DNA of 64,000 bases from Tolypeutes matacus (lineage: Eukaryota; Chordata; Mammalia; Cingulata; Chlamyphoridae): positions 13,533,200 through 13,597,199 of the forward strand of contig JAKSZT010054396.1 of NCBI GenBank assembly GCA_026826555.1, written 5' to 3'. A program made the position numbers and the translations under genes. A model generated the notes under the pieces. It ran no database searches. It was given only the letters and a program-made list of their open reading frames with translations, and was not told the DNA's origin. Every line of letters starts with the position of its first letter. Position 1 is the first letter of the stretch. Shown piece by piece: positions 8,900 through 20,041 of the stretch.

Positions 8900-11800
8900 C
8901 ATGAAATGACATTGAACACAGTTTACAGAAGGGGGACTAAAGCCCAGGAGGTGAAGGGACTTGCCCTGGCAACCTGTCTGCTGGGCCTGGGGACAGAAAC
9001 CTTAACCAGAATGCCACAGGGCACTTCTCTTTCCACTACCTGGCAATGAGGGGCTTCTCCCCCTTAGAGGCAGACAAGGAAATCTCTAACTGTGGCATTT
9101 GCATTCTGCCTTTTCAAATTCCTCAAATTCCCCACATAAAATTCAGTTGGCTGCCAGACAGCAAGGGAGGAGGGCGGCTGGGGGAGAGGAAGGCGCTGGG
9201 CTGGGAGAGGCCTCACAGGGGCAGCCAGGGGCCAGAAACTGGCCCCACTTCTCCTACAGACAAACTCTTCTGGGAGTGGGTGGAAATTCACACACACACC
9301 CATGGAACCGCCCTTTCATCCCCCCACTGCCAAAATCTGACATCTCCAATGTCAACACTGCTTGCCTTCTGGGCCTGGGTCCCTCCTATACCTGCCCAGC
9401 CTACACTGGTTAGTTTTCATCTTCAATGCCTCACTCACTCGCTTGGCTCCTGGCAATCCTAAAGCCTGACTCTTTCTCCCCAGTGGTGGCCACTCCCCAC
9501 CCCCACCCCCCACCAAGGACTTAATTCTTTGTGGCTTCTTCCTAAGAGACTTTTAAGGGGAATTTTTTTTGCATTAAGCTGCCTTTAGAATCCTGCCCTA
9601 AGTAAGATTTGATTCTTCTGTAATGCAGTGATTAATTGCATGCCTATTGGGTGCCAGGCCCTTTCATACAGTATCAAATCCTGTCCACAATCCCAGGAGG
9701 TAGGTGTTATCACCCCCATCTTACAGGTTAAGGAAACGGGAGTCTCTAGATTCAGGCATAACTTGAGCAGAAAGCAAGAGACCTAGCTCATGGTTCTTCC
9801 AAGCATTCTGCCCCTAAACCAAGGTTAGTTCTCTTAGGCAAGTCCCTGCCTCTCCCCAGGCTTCCATTTCCTGGGAGAGAAAAGGGGATGCTGACAGTTC
9901 CTGATTGCCACAGCAGTTGTGGGCCCCTACAGAGATGGATGTGAGCCTGAGTCCACAGGCCAGGCCTCCTCCTGGGGGAAATTCTGGGTTATTGGTGTAT
10001 CCCTTTCCTGCCCTCCTCCCCTAACTTACAAGCACTCACTCATGGAAACTGAGTTATCTGTGCCGCCCGTAACCCAGGACTCTTCTGATAACAACCAGCA
10101 AATCCCCCATTTCCTTCTGGTTTGTGGGTAATACCCTCAGTCTCTGGGCCTCAGAACTTCCATTCTCTGTACACACACCCCCACCCTCTGTCTGCCCCCA
10201 ACCAGGACTTCAGGGTCCTACTCCCTCTTTCCTCCTCCATTCAGTCTTCAGTCATACTCAAAGAAAAGCCACTCTATCAGTCATTTACAGTTGAGTGTAA
10301 ATGAGTTCAAGTCACTAGCATGCTTTTCCTAAAACATGCATGTGGTCAGCCTGAGGTTCTGGAAAGTTACTCATTTGGGGTAATATGCTCCTCCCTCTCC
10401 CCAGGCAGGAAGGCTGGTCCTGACCAGTGCATCTGGAATTCCATATTTTATATTTTTATTGGGTTCTTTCCCCTTGCCCCTTACATCCTGAGTTAGGGGA
10501 GAGGGTTTATATGAGCCCACTAATTAACAGAGAACAGAAGCCTTTCTATGTCCTAAGTAAAAGCATGCATACACTGCATAAATAGAAAGGCAACATGCCT
10601 GGAGAGTGTTTAAATGTTCAAAAATATTCCCCCCAGGGTCTGTGCAGGTGATCCCTGAGGTGCTTTTCCATGGGAGACCTGGAGTGGCACAAGGTGGGAG
10701 CCCCTCAGGAGGAGGGAGGTTCCTTGGGCTTTGAGCTCGACCCTCTTGTAGTGGCCCCTTATGTTCCCATTCCTGCTCTAGCTCACCAGCTCTGGCAGGG
10801 GTCCCCTGCCTTTCCTGCATGAGCTTTCTTTGCTGGGCATCTGGGCAGAAGTGGGAGAAGGGATAATGACAGCTGTCAGCGGGGCCCAGCTCTGATGGCT
10901 GGGGAAATGGGGCTGTGAGACTGTGGGCAAATCACTGGCCCTCTCTTTCCTCCATCTGAGTAATGGAAGGGGGAGGTGAGATGAGCCCTGAGACTCTTCC
11001 CACTCTAAGGTCTGGTGCCAACTGTGCAGAGACCTGTTCTGGGAGAAGGAAGACCCAGAGCTTACCTGTAGGTAGCCAGACTTCAGCCTGCAGGCTTAAT
11101 GCCTCAAATCACTTTTGGGAAATGACACAAGACGCAAGAAATGTTACATCAGTTTCACAGATGCAGAAACTGAGGCTCAGGGTTGGAACTGACACTCAGA
11201 AGAAAGCTAGACAGATGTGAGTCACACCTTTCTACAAATGTGGGAACTGAGGTCCTGAGAAATCCATCAGTTCTCTCAAGGTCTCTGGGACAGGCCAAGC
11301 AAGAATCTCTTAAGGGCCCGAGCTCAAAGAGGCTAACAATCCCTGGGAAGCACAAAGTGTGGGCCGAATGACCATGGCAGGTCACTTCCCCTCCTGGCTC
11401 AGTTTCCCTTGCTGTGACCCAAAGCTAACAAGATGACGGTGTGGGCACTCCCAGAGGAGAGCAGAGGTAGGACAGAGAACCCGACTGCCTCCTCCAGAGC
11501 GTGATGGCACTGCAGTGTTCTGCATAGAGCCACCTGGTGGCCAGGCCCCATCACTACAGAAGCTCCAGCAGCTGTTGCAGCTCAGGGCCTTCTAGTCAGA
11601 TTTCCCAGAGTTTCCAGAAACAACCTCCTTGAAAACCTTAAGCCCGGATCACGAGGCGGCCAGAAGACTTCACAGGAAGCTGGGGCAGCTTCCATTCAGA
11701 CTCTGACACGGGAAGGGCTCCTTCCCACCTGGTCTCCAGGGATCTGACTGCCGGGCTGCTATGGAAGCATCCTACATCCTACCTCAGAGAGCCCTGTACC

Positions 11801-12040
11801 CACACAATGGGGAGACTGAGGCCCTAGAAAGCCCAGTCATTGACTGAGATCACTCAGGAAACAGGGAAGAGGATGGGTCCCAGGATGAATTCAGGACTTA
11901 CTGTGTACAGCAAAGCCTAGCAGCTCTGCCTACTTGCTGTGTGACCTTGTATAAGTCACACACCACCTCTGGGCTTCAGTTTCATTAGAAAAGGAGGGAT
12001 GCTGTGCAGAGCAAAGGCATAATATGCAAGATGTTTCCCA
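8900..12040. other. Intergenic sequence with MIR fragments, no gene seen
   Basis: No exon-like or conserved coding sequence is recognised. MIR pieces are visible at 9628-9800 (minus strand, 'gcctattgggtgccaggccc') and 11925-12005 (plus strand, 'ttgctgtgtgaccttgtata'). Weaker MIR-like bits lie around 11150-11250. The remainder looks unique. Confidence 0.45.
9628..9800 (-). mobile_element. MIR SINE
   Basis: Reversed MIR: 'gggtgccaggccctttcata', 'aggaggtaggtgttatcac' and 'cttacaggttaaggaaac' in the expected order. Confidence 0.6.
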
Positions 12041-12059
12041 CATGATAGTGAGTTATGCT

Positions 12060-12220
12060 TGTCATTTATAGCAAATGCTTTCCATCATTACCTCGGTCAC
12101 CCTCACCATCATTAGAACCTTCTTAGCACCATTTCACAGATGAGAATATGGGGACTTAGAGAGTTTGAACAGTTTGTCCTGGAATACACTTAGTAAGTAG
12201 GCAGGATTTCAAACACTGGC
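12060..12220 (-). mobile_element. MIR SINE fragment
   Basis: 'caccatttcacagatgagaa' and the preceding degraded core match the reversed MIR pattern. Confidence 0.5.
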
Positions 12221-12224
12221 TGTT

Positions 12225-12440
12225 TTTAGGAAATACATGCTGAAGTCGTAAGGGGTAAAAAGGGGTGATGCTCACAACCTACTTTCACGTGGTTCAGAAA
12301 ACATAACATGAGAGAGAGAGAATGACAAAGCAAACTGGGACAAAATGTAAACACTTGATGAATCTGGCTAAAGGGTGTATGGGAGTTCTCTGTTCTATTC
12401 TTGCAAACTTCCTATAAATGTGACATTACATTAAAAAAAA
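12225..12440 (+). mobile_element. Old L1 3' UTR fragment
   Basis: 'tgaatctggctaaagggtg' followed by 'gggagttctctgttctattc' and 'ttgcaaacttcctataaatg' is the familiar 3' end of old L1M-type elements. It ends in an A run at 12431-12440. Confidence 0.6.
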
Positions 12441-12449
12441 TTTTTTTTA

Positions 12450-15400
12450 ACCAGTTGTTTCAAAATTCTACCTTGTTTTCTCTACCACATCTGCCTCTCT
12501 AGTTCTTTCCTCCAGACTGGCAGCCCAGTTCTCGAGGTTTCTGGTGGAAAACGTGACCTTGGGCAACAGTCCTAAATCCCTCCGTGGAAAAAGCCAGGAG
12601 GGCCCCAGCCCTGCAGCCAGCGTCACCCATCATTTTGGGTTGAGAAAACTAGATCCCCCAAGCCTCCTCAAGGCCTCTTCTCAGACTTGTGTCACCCCTC
12701 CCTCCTCCACCAGGCTGTGGCGCAAGGCTGAGGTGGGGTTTATTTATAAGTTCCCGCCAATTATGAATCACTGGAGGAACTGCTCACAGACTGGAGACAA
12801 AAGTCTGGGGCCGCCTGGCCGAGAGGAAACGCTCTTTACATTCGACTTTCCCCTTGGCACCGGCCTCCCCGCAACTGGTCTGGCCAGGCTCTGCCAGCCC
12901 CTTCTGTTCTCAGAGGCAGAAGTGCATTTGCCGCCAAGTTCTGTCCGCTTGTCCGCCTTGCTGTGTAAACAGGACCTGGGGCTGGCGGCCCGGCCCGCAC
13001 TGGAAATGAGCCTGCCTTCCGCAGCCTGGCCACTTCCTCTTCACATCCGGAGACTCCTCAGAGTTCAGATGAGGGCTGGGTGGGCGGGAGCGGAGGAGAA
13101 GCTGGGGCCTTGACTTGCAATGGTCTTCATCAGCATTGATGGAGAAGCAGTGGACAAATGGAGGAGCAGAGGACTCCTAGGCAACTGTCAAAGCCCAGGA
13201 TAAATGATCCCTCCTCAGGGAAGCCCCTTCTCCACCTCCCTGCCCCGCACCGCTCTAGGTCTGGTCCTCTATTTTGTAGTCTAGGTACACTGAGTCCAAC
13301 GTGTTGAACACCTACTATGTGCCAGGCTCTGTGCAAGGTGCCTATGAGAGAGGGTGGCATGAAGATATCATATTATCTACCTTTTCACTCAATTACAATG
13401 ATCTTCAGGGCAGAGTTAATGTCTAATTCAATTTTGCCTCATGTTACAAAGTGCATAGCAAGGTGCTTGCATATAATAGAAGCTCAAAAAGTTTCTGTTG
13501 CATTGATTGGGATTAAACCAGGACAGACAAACTGGAAGGGGCCCAGATGCCAGCCCACTCCTCTTTCTGGGCTTCTGTACCCATTCTGCCTGATATTCTG
13601 TGGCCAGGGAGTCCTATCCCTTCTTGGAGCAACTTGGTTTTCCTCTCTGAGTATCTCTGAACCAGGGTTTCCATCTGAGTAACTAATAATGTTAAGTGTT
13701 TTGAGTTTGAGGAGATGCTAGAAACCATCTCCCCAACCTCATTCTGAAACATCTTCCGTACTGCTCTGAGATGACATCAACATCCAGGCACTCCTCAGGG
13801 CTGCCCTCTCCACAGGGTCAGCCATCTGATCATGAGTCTGGTGGCAGCACCTCCTCTGTACTTGAGGACCATGACATCCTATTGGTTGCTGGGAAACTTA
13901 ACTGAGGTCCCAGATACAGACACTCAGTGCTGTGCTTGGCATGAGCGGGGCTTCACCCACTGTAGGGAGTTCTTCCTCTTCAATAAGGACCTCAGTATCC
14001 GAACCACAAGAGCATGCAAGGAGGTTTGTACCATCTCCAGGTGTGAGATGCTGGCTGGAAAATGCAGACCCGTTAGCCGCTGAGCTCCCAAGTTTATCTC
14101 TGTACCTGGCATGGTGCCCACACAAAGTAGGTGTCTGGTAAACATTGTTGAATGAATGGATGTTGTTTAGATGCCAAAAGATCGGCAGTGCAGCCCGTTT
14201 GCAGTTCCAGGGGACAATGGGACAACCTATTTGGAACAGGGGGCTGTCCCGGAATGTCTGAAGGGTGAGGTCAGTGGGCTGGTGTGCCCTGCCTCCAGGA
14301 AACACACTAACTCGAAAGTGCCTGATGCCAGTGGGCAGATATTTCCTGGCTGGCAACAGGCCCTGCCTCCTTCTCTTCCTCCTCTTCCTTCCCTCAAGCC
14401 CCCAGGCCTGACCCAGGGTTGGTTTTTCCTTGTAACAGGCCCCACCCTGGGATTGGAATGCCTGAGGGTCTGCCTGCTATTTCCCTCTCCCTCATGACCC
14501 TGAAGGGGGCTCAGGCCATCATGGCCAGAGCAGAATCAGAGGAGGCCAAGCTGCCGTCCTCTCCAAAGTCCATCGCCTCTTAGAGGTCCCTGGACCACGC
14601 AGGGAGGGACTCCCCAAATTTGACCTTTTCCCGATTATTCTGGCCCAGCCTGAGCCTGGCCCTGGGGTCAGTCCAACTCTGCTTGGAAGGGCATGAAGCA
14701 TCTTTCCTCAGAGGACCACCCACCTCAGTGGACTCTCGGGCAGCCCCATGACACAGGGGGTCCATGTTATATGAACGATGCACCCATGCTTCAGAAGCAA
14801 AGCTCTCCCAGCAGCACTTCTGTGTGACTGGCAGAGGGTGAAACTGAGGCCCAGAGAGCTCAGCTCCTAGTGCTGCCAGAGTCTTGGCAACCCCTGCTCT
14901 GGCCCTCTGTCTCCTCCTCTGACTGATGAGCAGGGAGAATTTGGGTGAGCCTTCTGCCCTTTACAGCCTTCTGACTAGTACATCCTTCCTCCCCCAACAA
15001 ACCCGGTCCCACCTTGCCCCCTTGAAGCAGGCCAATACCCCTCCTTGGGTGACTCCCCAAAGTCCCTCGAACCTTCTCTCCTGTGGCTTTCTTTTCTGCT
15101 TCAGTGACAGAGGTTTGGATTTTAGCTCATGAGTGTTAATAACCCCTGACTTCCACATATCAACCGTTTTAAAAGTCATTTTCAGATGTGATATTTTATT
15201 TCATTTTCCCCACACCTCCATTTTACAGAGAAGGAAACGGAATTTGCATGACTTTTCCCCAGAGTTGGCCAGTGCAGAGCTGGTCTCCAACCCAGGCCTT
15301 TTCAGGATGTATGACCCATCTCCCTGCTCTGAGATGCCCAGTATACCTCTGTGGGCACATGTTAGCCCTCTTGGGGACTGGCATGCCCATTTAAATGGGG

Positions 15401-16230
15401 TCTTCTGGCGATGAGGCCCCTCCCAGGGAGAGGCTTGGACTTCGGACCCCCCCAGAGAACCAAATCAGGAGGCACTTCTGCCTTCCCATGTACCCTGGTG
15501 GTTGCCAGATTTGGGGAGCAATTCTCTCAGTTTCCCCAACTATAAAATGGGAATAGCAATCAGGCCCATGTCTTAGGGATGGCGTGAGGCTCACCTGGTG
15601 CCAAGTCCCCTCTCTCCACTTGCCCAAGGCAGCGGGGCCTTGCCAGACACTGGGGGTTGAGAGCAGGAGCTGGCCAGGAGCCACTGAGGCATCCCCACCT
15701 GCCCCGCCTCAGGGCAGCCCGGTGACTCCCACTCACATTAAAGCCTAGACGCTGGCCCTGCCTGCCAACCCAGACCTGGCTGCCCAGAGGGGCTGCTGCC
15801 CCAGAAAGGCTCTGCCTTCCCAGTGATATTTGCTCTCCAGCACGCAGTGGTTGTGGGGTAATGACCGCAGTGGCTGGGGAGTCAAAGGGTACCGTGTTCA
15901 CTGAAGCCAGGGCTTCCCCAGGATGGGAGGGAGCTGGCTATCCACAGGCCGGACTCATGCCAACAGAGCTGCACTGGCCTGACACTGGCCTCCACGCGGC
16001 ACACTGGTGACCTTGTTTAATCCTCATGACAATCCTGCCAAAGTGGCTCAGACATCTTCACTGGACAGACAAGCACACTGAGGTGCAGGGAGATGAAATG
16101 ACTCACAGGTCCCACAAGCAGTGAGGGGCAAACGAGATCTGGCTGATCCTCCTAAGCATGATGCTCATGACCCAGCCCCGAGATCTGGCTATTATCTGTT
16201 TGGTGATAAGGCCCCAACCAGGGTCAGACT
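12450..16230. other. Intergenic sequence, no gene recognised
   Basis: The 189-residue frame at 12544-13113 shows no domain, repeat or exon structure I recognise. Weak MIR-like motifs occur near 13290-13340 ('cctactatgtgccaggctct'), 15200-15260 and 16000-16110. The stretch at about 12720-12860 has a CAGACT...AGTCTG dyad and an aattatgaatca motif; it could be regulatory, but nothing proves it. Confidence 0.4.
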
Positions 16231-16234
16231 GGGT

Positions 16235-16410
16235 TGACTGGAGCACCTACTATGTGCCAGGTTAGCTGCTTTACATGAATGTTATTTAATCTAAGATTGA
16301 ATAACCTAGAGAAGGAGGAATCGCTATCCCCATTGTACAGATGAGGAAACTGAGGCTCACCCAAGATCCACTTCAAATCTCCATAGGCCCAGGTACTCTT
16401 TAGTAGCTGA
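16235..16410 (-). mobile_element. MIR-family SINE
   Basis: 'gcacctactatgtgccaggt', 'tccccattgtacagatgag' and 'gaaactgaggctcaccca' occur in reversed MIR order. It is one of the better-preserved MIR copies in the window. Confidence 0.65.
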
Positions 16411-17029
16411 GCTGGACCCCTTCCATGTTGGAAAGAGAGCAAAGAGCACCCAGCAGCATTATTCTCTTGACTCCCAAATACTGTCCCTATGCAGCTTGTA
16501 CTGCATCAGGGCTATTCATCCCTTTTGGGGCCTGGGATGACCTGGTTCTGTCCCTTTGTCCTTGGCTAGATTCTCCATCAAGCTTTTTGTTGTTGTATAT
16601 TCGGCCCACAGAAAAGGGCATGCATCCTAAGCATACATGATGGAGCACACCAGTGTAATCTCCAAAGCTCCACTTTTAGAAATGAGTGTATTCACCTGAG
16701 CAGCTCAAAAGCACTTGGAGAAACCAGATTGTGGGATCAAGCCAGGCTGCTTTGCCTGGAAAGGGGCCCCTGGGCGTCATCGCCCTGCCTGATTCAGGCA
16801 CCTTAATGACTCTTATTGACAAGACTCATTGAATCTTGACCTGAATCACCTAGGGATCTTAACTGGCTTAGGAGGTCCTAGATAGGGCCTCAGAACCTCA
16901 GTTCTAAGGAGCTTGCAGGTGACACTGATGCTGGTGCCCAGAACCGTGCTTTGGGTAGTGAGACTGGCAGCATCAGCAGCCTCTGGGAGCTGTGGGAAAT
17001 GCAGTCTCCAGTCTCATCCAGACACAATG

Positions 17030-17190
17030 GTCCTCAAACTTCAATGAGCATAAGAATGTCAGCTGAGAGCATAAAAACCTACTGAGGCTCCACCTCTAGA
17101 GATTCTAATTTAATTGTTCTAGGCTGGGGCTGGGGCATGGGGTTCACAGCTCCCCAGGTACCTCTAATGCGCAGCTCTGGAGTCCTGGGT
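17030..17190. mobile_element. Degraded hAT-type MITE (MER5/MER20-like)
   Basis: 'ggtcctcaaacttcaatgag', 'gattctaatttaattg' and 'agctccccaggtacctctaa' resemble the terminal and central blocks of short mammalian hAT MITEs. The termini are too eroded to define the ends. Confidence 0.4.
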
Positions 17191-17270
17191 CGTCAAATGC
17201 TAGAAAGGACCTGGCCCTTCAACCTGTTTCACCTCCCTTGGAGAAGGAGAAATCAACCCAAGAGGGACAG

Positions 17271-17745
17271 TATGGTGGTTTGGAGCTGTATGTACCCCAG
17301 CAAAATGTGTTCTTAAATCTAATCCATTCCTGTGGGTGTGAACCCATTGTAAGTAGGACCTCTTGATGAGGCTACTTCAGTTAAGGCGGGGCCCAGCCCA
17401 ACAAGATGGTCTTGACCCTCTTACTTGAGTCCTTCCTTTATAATGGGTTGCAATTCAGTCAGAGAGAGAGAAAGCCACAGAGGAAGCAGCCAGAAGCTGA
17501 AATCAACAGAACCAGGAAGAGACCAGGAGACACCACCAAGTGCCTTACTTTGTGACAAACTAAGAGCCAAGGATGGCCAGCAGCACCAGCCCCAGAATGC
17601 CACAATCTTTGGGGCAAAAGCATCACCCTGATGATGCCTTGATTTGGACTTTCTTTTAGCCTCAAAACTGTAAGCTAATAAATTCCCATTGTTTAAGTCG
17701 ACCCATTTTATGGTATTTGCTTGAGCAGTCCAGGAAACCAAAACT
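17271..17745 (+). mobile_element. Solo LTR, ERVL-MaLR-like
   Basis: About 475 bp beginning tatggtggtttggagctg. A polyadenylation signal sits in 'aagctaataaattcccattg', followed by 'ttatggtatttgcttgagca'. That order is typical of THE1/MST/MLT1-type MaLR LTRs. The 5-bp sequence gacag flanks it on both sides (17266-17270, 17746-17750), as expected for a proviral insertion reduced to one LTR by recombination. It matches the LTR at 45766-46202. No internal retroviral coding sequence is present. Confidence 0.65.
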
Positions 17746-17799
17746 GACAGAGACCTGTTTGAGATCACAACACATCTGAATAGATTCATCAAATGTTAA

Positions 17800-17950
17800 A
17801 CCTGAAACCAGGAAGGGACCTTGGAGTTCACCTAAATTAACTCCCTCATTTTGCATTTAGAGAAACTGACGCCAAGGGAGGACAGGGCAGCTTTCAGGGA
17901 CAAGGCCAGGACTCAACCTAGGATTTCTCTCCCCCACACCAGGCTGTCTT
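17800..17950 (-). mobile_element. MIR-like fragment
   Basis: 'ctccctcattttgcatttag' and 'agaaactgacgccaagggag' match the reversed MIR end. Assignment is tentative. Confidence 0.4.
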
Positions 17951-18102
17951 TCGGCTGCCAGATATCAGATTCCAGACCTGGCAAGGAACAGGTCTTCTGC
18001 AGATGGCCTCTGATCAGCAAACAACTTTCTCCCTTAAATCTCAATATGTGGATTAAGAGCCTTCATAGTCACCAGGGTTGTACTATTAAAAATGCAACTA
18101 GG

Positions 18103-18233
18103 GGGAGTGGATGTGGCTCAAGAGATTGCACTCCCGTCTCCTACATGGGAGGTCCTGGGTTCGGTTCCTGGTGTCTCCTAAAGACAAACAACAACCAGAC
18201 AATGAGCAGACATCGAGCAAAAAACAATGAGCA
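18103..18233 (+). mobile_element. tRNA-derived SINE (DAS-like monomer) with aacaatgagcag tail
   Basis: The head 'gggagtggatgtggctcaag' and B-box 'gggttcggttcctgg' are followed by a tail made of repeated caatgagcag-like units. The tail resumes at about 18926-18993 and was the landing site for the next two SINEs. Confidence 0.75.
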
Positions 18234-18313
18234 GGGGGGCGGATGTGGCTCAAATGGTTGGGCGTCCATCTGCCATATGGAGGGACCTGGGTTTGATCCC
18301 CGGGACCTCCCGG

Positions 18314-18379
<66 letters not shown>

Positions 18380-18708
18380 GGTGCATGAGCTGCCAGGCTC
18401 TGTGTGCCGGTGAGCCGCCAGGCCCCGGGAGCCATGCAGCAAGATGATGACGTAACAGGAGAGAGATGCAGGGGAGAGACAAGACGAGATGCTCCGAAAC
18501 TCCGAAAACCAGGACTGAGGTAGCGCAGGTGGCAGAACACCTCTCTCCTACATCGGAGGTCTCCAGGATCGAATCCTGATGAAGACTGGAGGAGAAGGAT
18601 GAGAAGAGATGGCAGGAAACAGACACAGAGAATTGCCCAGCAAATGGACACAAAACAGCAAATGGGGAAGGGGGAGTTTAAAATGGATAAAGTAAATAAA
18701 TAAATCTT
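18234..18708 (+). mobile_element. Composite (dimeric) SINE, about 470 bp
   Basis: The first tRNA-like unit ('gcggatgtggctcaaatggt', B-box 'gggtttgatcccc') ends in an A run and a (TA)n stretch. Then comes 'gaaggtgcatgagctgccag', a GC-rich linker with 'catgcagcaagatgatgacg', and a second, more diverged tRNA-like unit ('gaggtagcgcaggtggcaga', B-box 'ggatcgaatcctg'), finishing in a taaataaataaatctta tail. The repeated aaaaaacaatgag at about 18221 and 18709 flanks it. A minus-strand copy of the same composite lies at 25135-25600. Confidence 0.75.
18332..18376. repeat. (TA)n microsatellite
   Basis: About 22 uninterrupted TA dinucleotides. They grew from the A-rich junction between the two halves of the composite SINE, so they probably arose after insertion. 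Confidence 0.95.
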
Positions 18709-18721
18709 AAAAAACAATGAG

Positions 18722-18925
18722 TAGGAAGCGGCTGTGGCTCAATCAGTAGGGCTCCCGTTTACCAGCTCCCGTTTACCATATGGGAGGCCCTGGGTCCGGT
18801 TCCCGGGGCCTCCTGGTGAAGGCAAAGCCCGCCTGCATGGCGTGGTTAGCTGACCCAGAGAGCATAAGCAGCAAGGGGGGGGGATAAATGAATAAATAAA
18901 TAAAATCTTAAAAAAAAAAAAAAAA
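18722..18925 (+). mobile_element. DAS-III type SINE with internal 14-bp duplication
   Basis: Starts 'ggaagcggctgtggctcaat', ends in a (aataaat)n tail plus an A run. The flanking copies of aacaatgag at 18713 and 18926 are the target-site duplication. The 14-mer gctcccgtttacca is repeated in tandem at 18751-18764 and 18765-18778; other copies in the window have it once. Confidence 0.85.
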
Positions 18926-18993
18926 AAACAATGAGCAGACAATGAACGAAAATTATGAGCAGACAATGAGCAAAAACAAACAAAAAAATGAGC

Positions 18994-19165
18994 AGGGAGC
19001 AGATGTGGCTCAATCAGTTGAGCACCTGCCTCCCACATGGGAGGTCCTGGGTTTGGTACCGGTACCTACTAAAGGAAAAACAGACAACGAGCAAAAACCG
19101 AGCAAATACAATGAGCAGATGAGTGCAAACAACAAGCAAAAACAATGAGCAAAACAGACAAGGGA
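18994..19165 (+). mobile_element. tRNA-derived SINE (DAS-like monomer)
   Basis: Head 'gggagcagatgtggctcaat' and B-box region 'gggtttggtacc', followed by a tail of aacaatgagcaaaa-like units. It is inserted in the tail of the preceding SINE. Confidence 0.75.
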
Positions 19166-19571
19166 GCCATTTGGGAATAAATACAAGAAAGATTCAACTT
19201 CACTTACAGTTAAAGAAATACAAATTAAAACACTGAGCTACAAGCCTCACCCACCAGATTAATAAAGATCAAAAAGATGGCCTGCATCCCAGGGAATGGA
19301 GAGGGCCTGCATCTGCAGGCAGGATCATCCCACCCACCATATCCATGGGATATAAGCCCTCTCTCACTTGGAGTTGGAGTGGACATCACCATCCCAGTCG
19401 CCTCTGGATTGGGGGAAGAACTATGGACTAGAGTGGACTTGATGGTATTCTCTTGCTCACATATGGTGATTTTTGCAATGCAAGAAATTATAACAATGAG
19501 GTGGAGCCAGTGGCCACTTGACAGTTTTTGGGTAGGGAGGGGATGAGCAGTTGAAATACAGGGGCTTCTTT

Positions 19572-19971
19572 NNNNNNNNNNNNNNNNNNNNNNNNNNNNN
19601 NNNNNNNNNNNNNNNNNNNNNNNNNNNNNNNNNNNNNNNNNNNNNNNNNNNNNNNNNNNNNNNNNNNNNNNNNNNNNNNNNNNNNNNNNNNNNNNNNNNN
19701 NNNNNNNNNNNNNNNNNNNNNNNNNNNNNNNNNNNNNNNNNNNNNNNNNNNNNNNNNNNNNNNNNNNNNNNNNNNNNNNNNNNNNNNNNNNNNNNNNNNN
19801 NNNNNNNNNNNNNNNNNNNNNNNNNNNNNNNNNNNNNNNNNNNNNNNNNNNNNNNNNNNNNNNNNNNNNNNNNNNNNNNNNNNNNNNNNNNNNNNNNNNN
19901 NNNNNNNNNNNNNNNNNNNNNNNNNNNNNNNNNNNNNNNNNNNNNNNNNNNNNNNNNNNNNNNNNNNNNNN
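19572..19971. other. Assembly gap, 400 N
   Basis: Exactly 400 N, so the length may be an estimate or placeholder. Predicted frames running through it are artefacts. By comparison with the related copy at 28005-28840, the missing piece is expected to be retroposon sequence. Confidence 0.99.
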
Positions 19972-19999
19972 ATTTTAGGTAATCTAAGCACCTCTTAAA

Positions 20000-20000
20000 A

Positions 20001-20032
<32 letters not shown>
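20000..20032. repeat. (TA)n microsatellite
   Basis: A run of TA dinucleotides inside the 3' end of the unnamed retroposon. A shorter run sits at the equivalent place in the copy at 5136-5300. Confidence 0.9.

Positions 20033-20041
<9 letters not shown>

Noticed and set aside
9275..9302. Possible unannotated exon around the CACACA stretch
   Set aside because: The frame is short and no splice-bounded coding homology was seen.
12544..13113. 189-codon plus-strand frame
   Set aside because: No recognisable family, no splice or codon evidence, and competing frames exist on the other strand.
18141..18717. Minus-strand frames of 114-170 codons with YIYIYI stretches
   Set aside because: They are read through the (TA)n microsatellite and SINEs.
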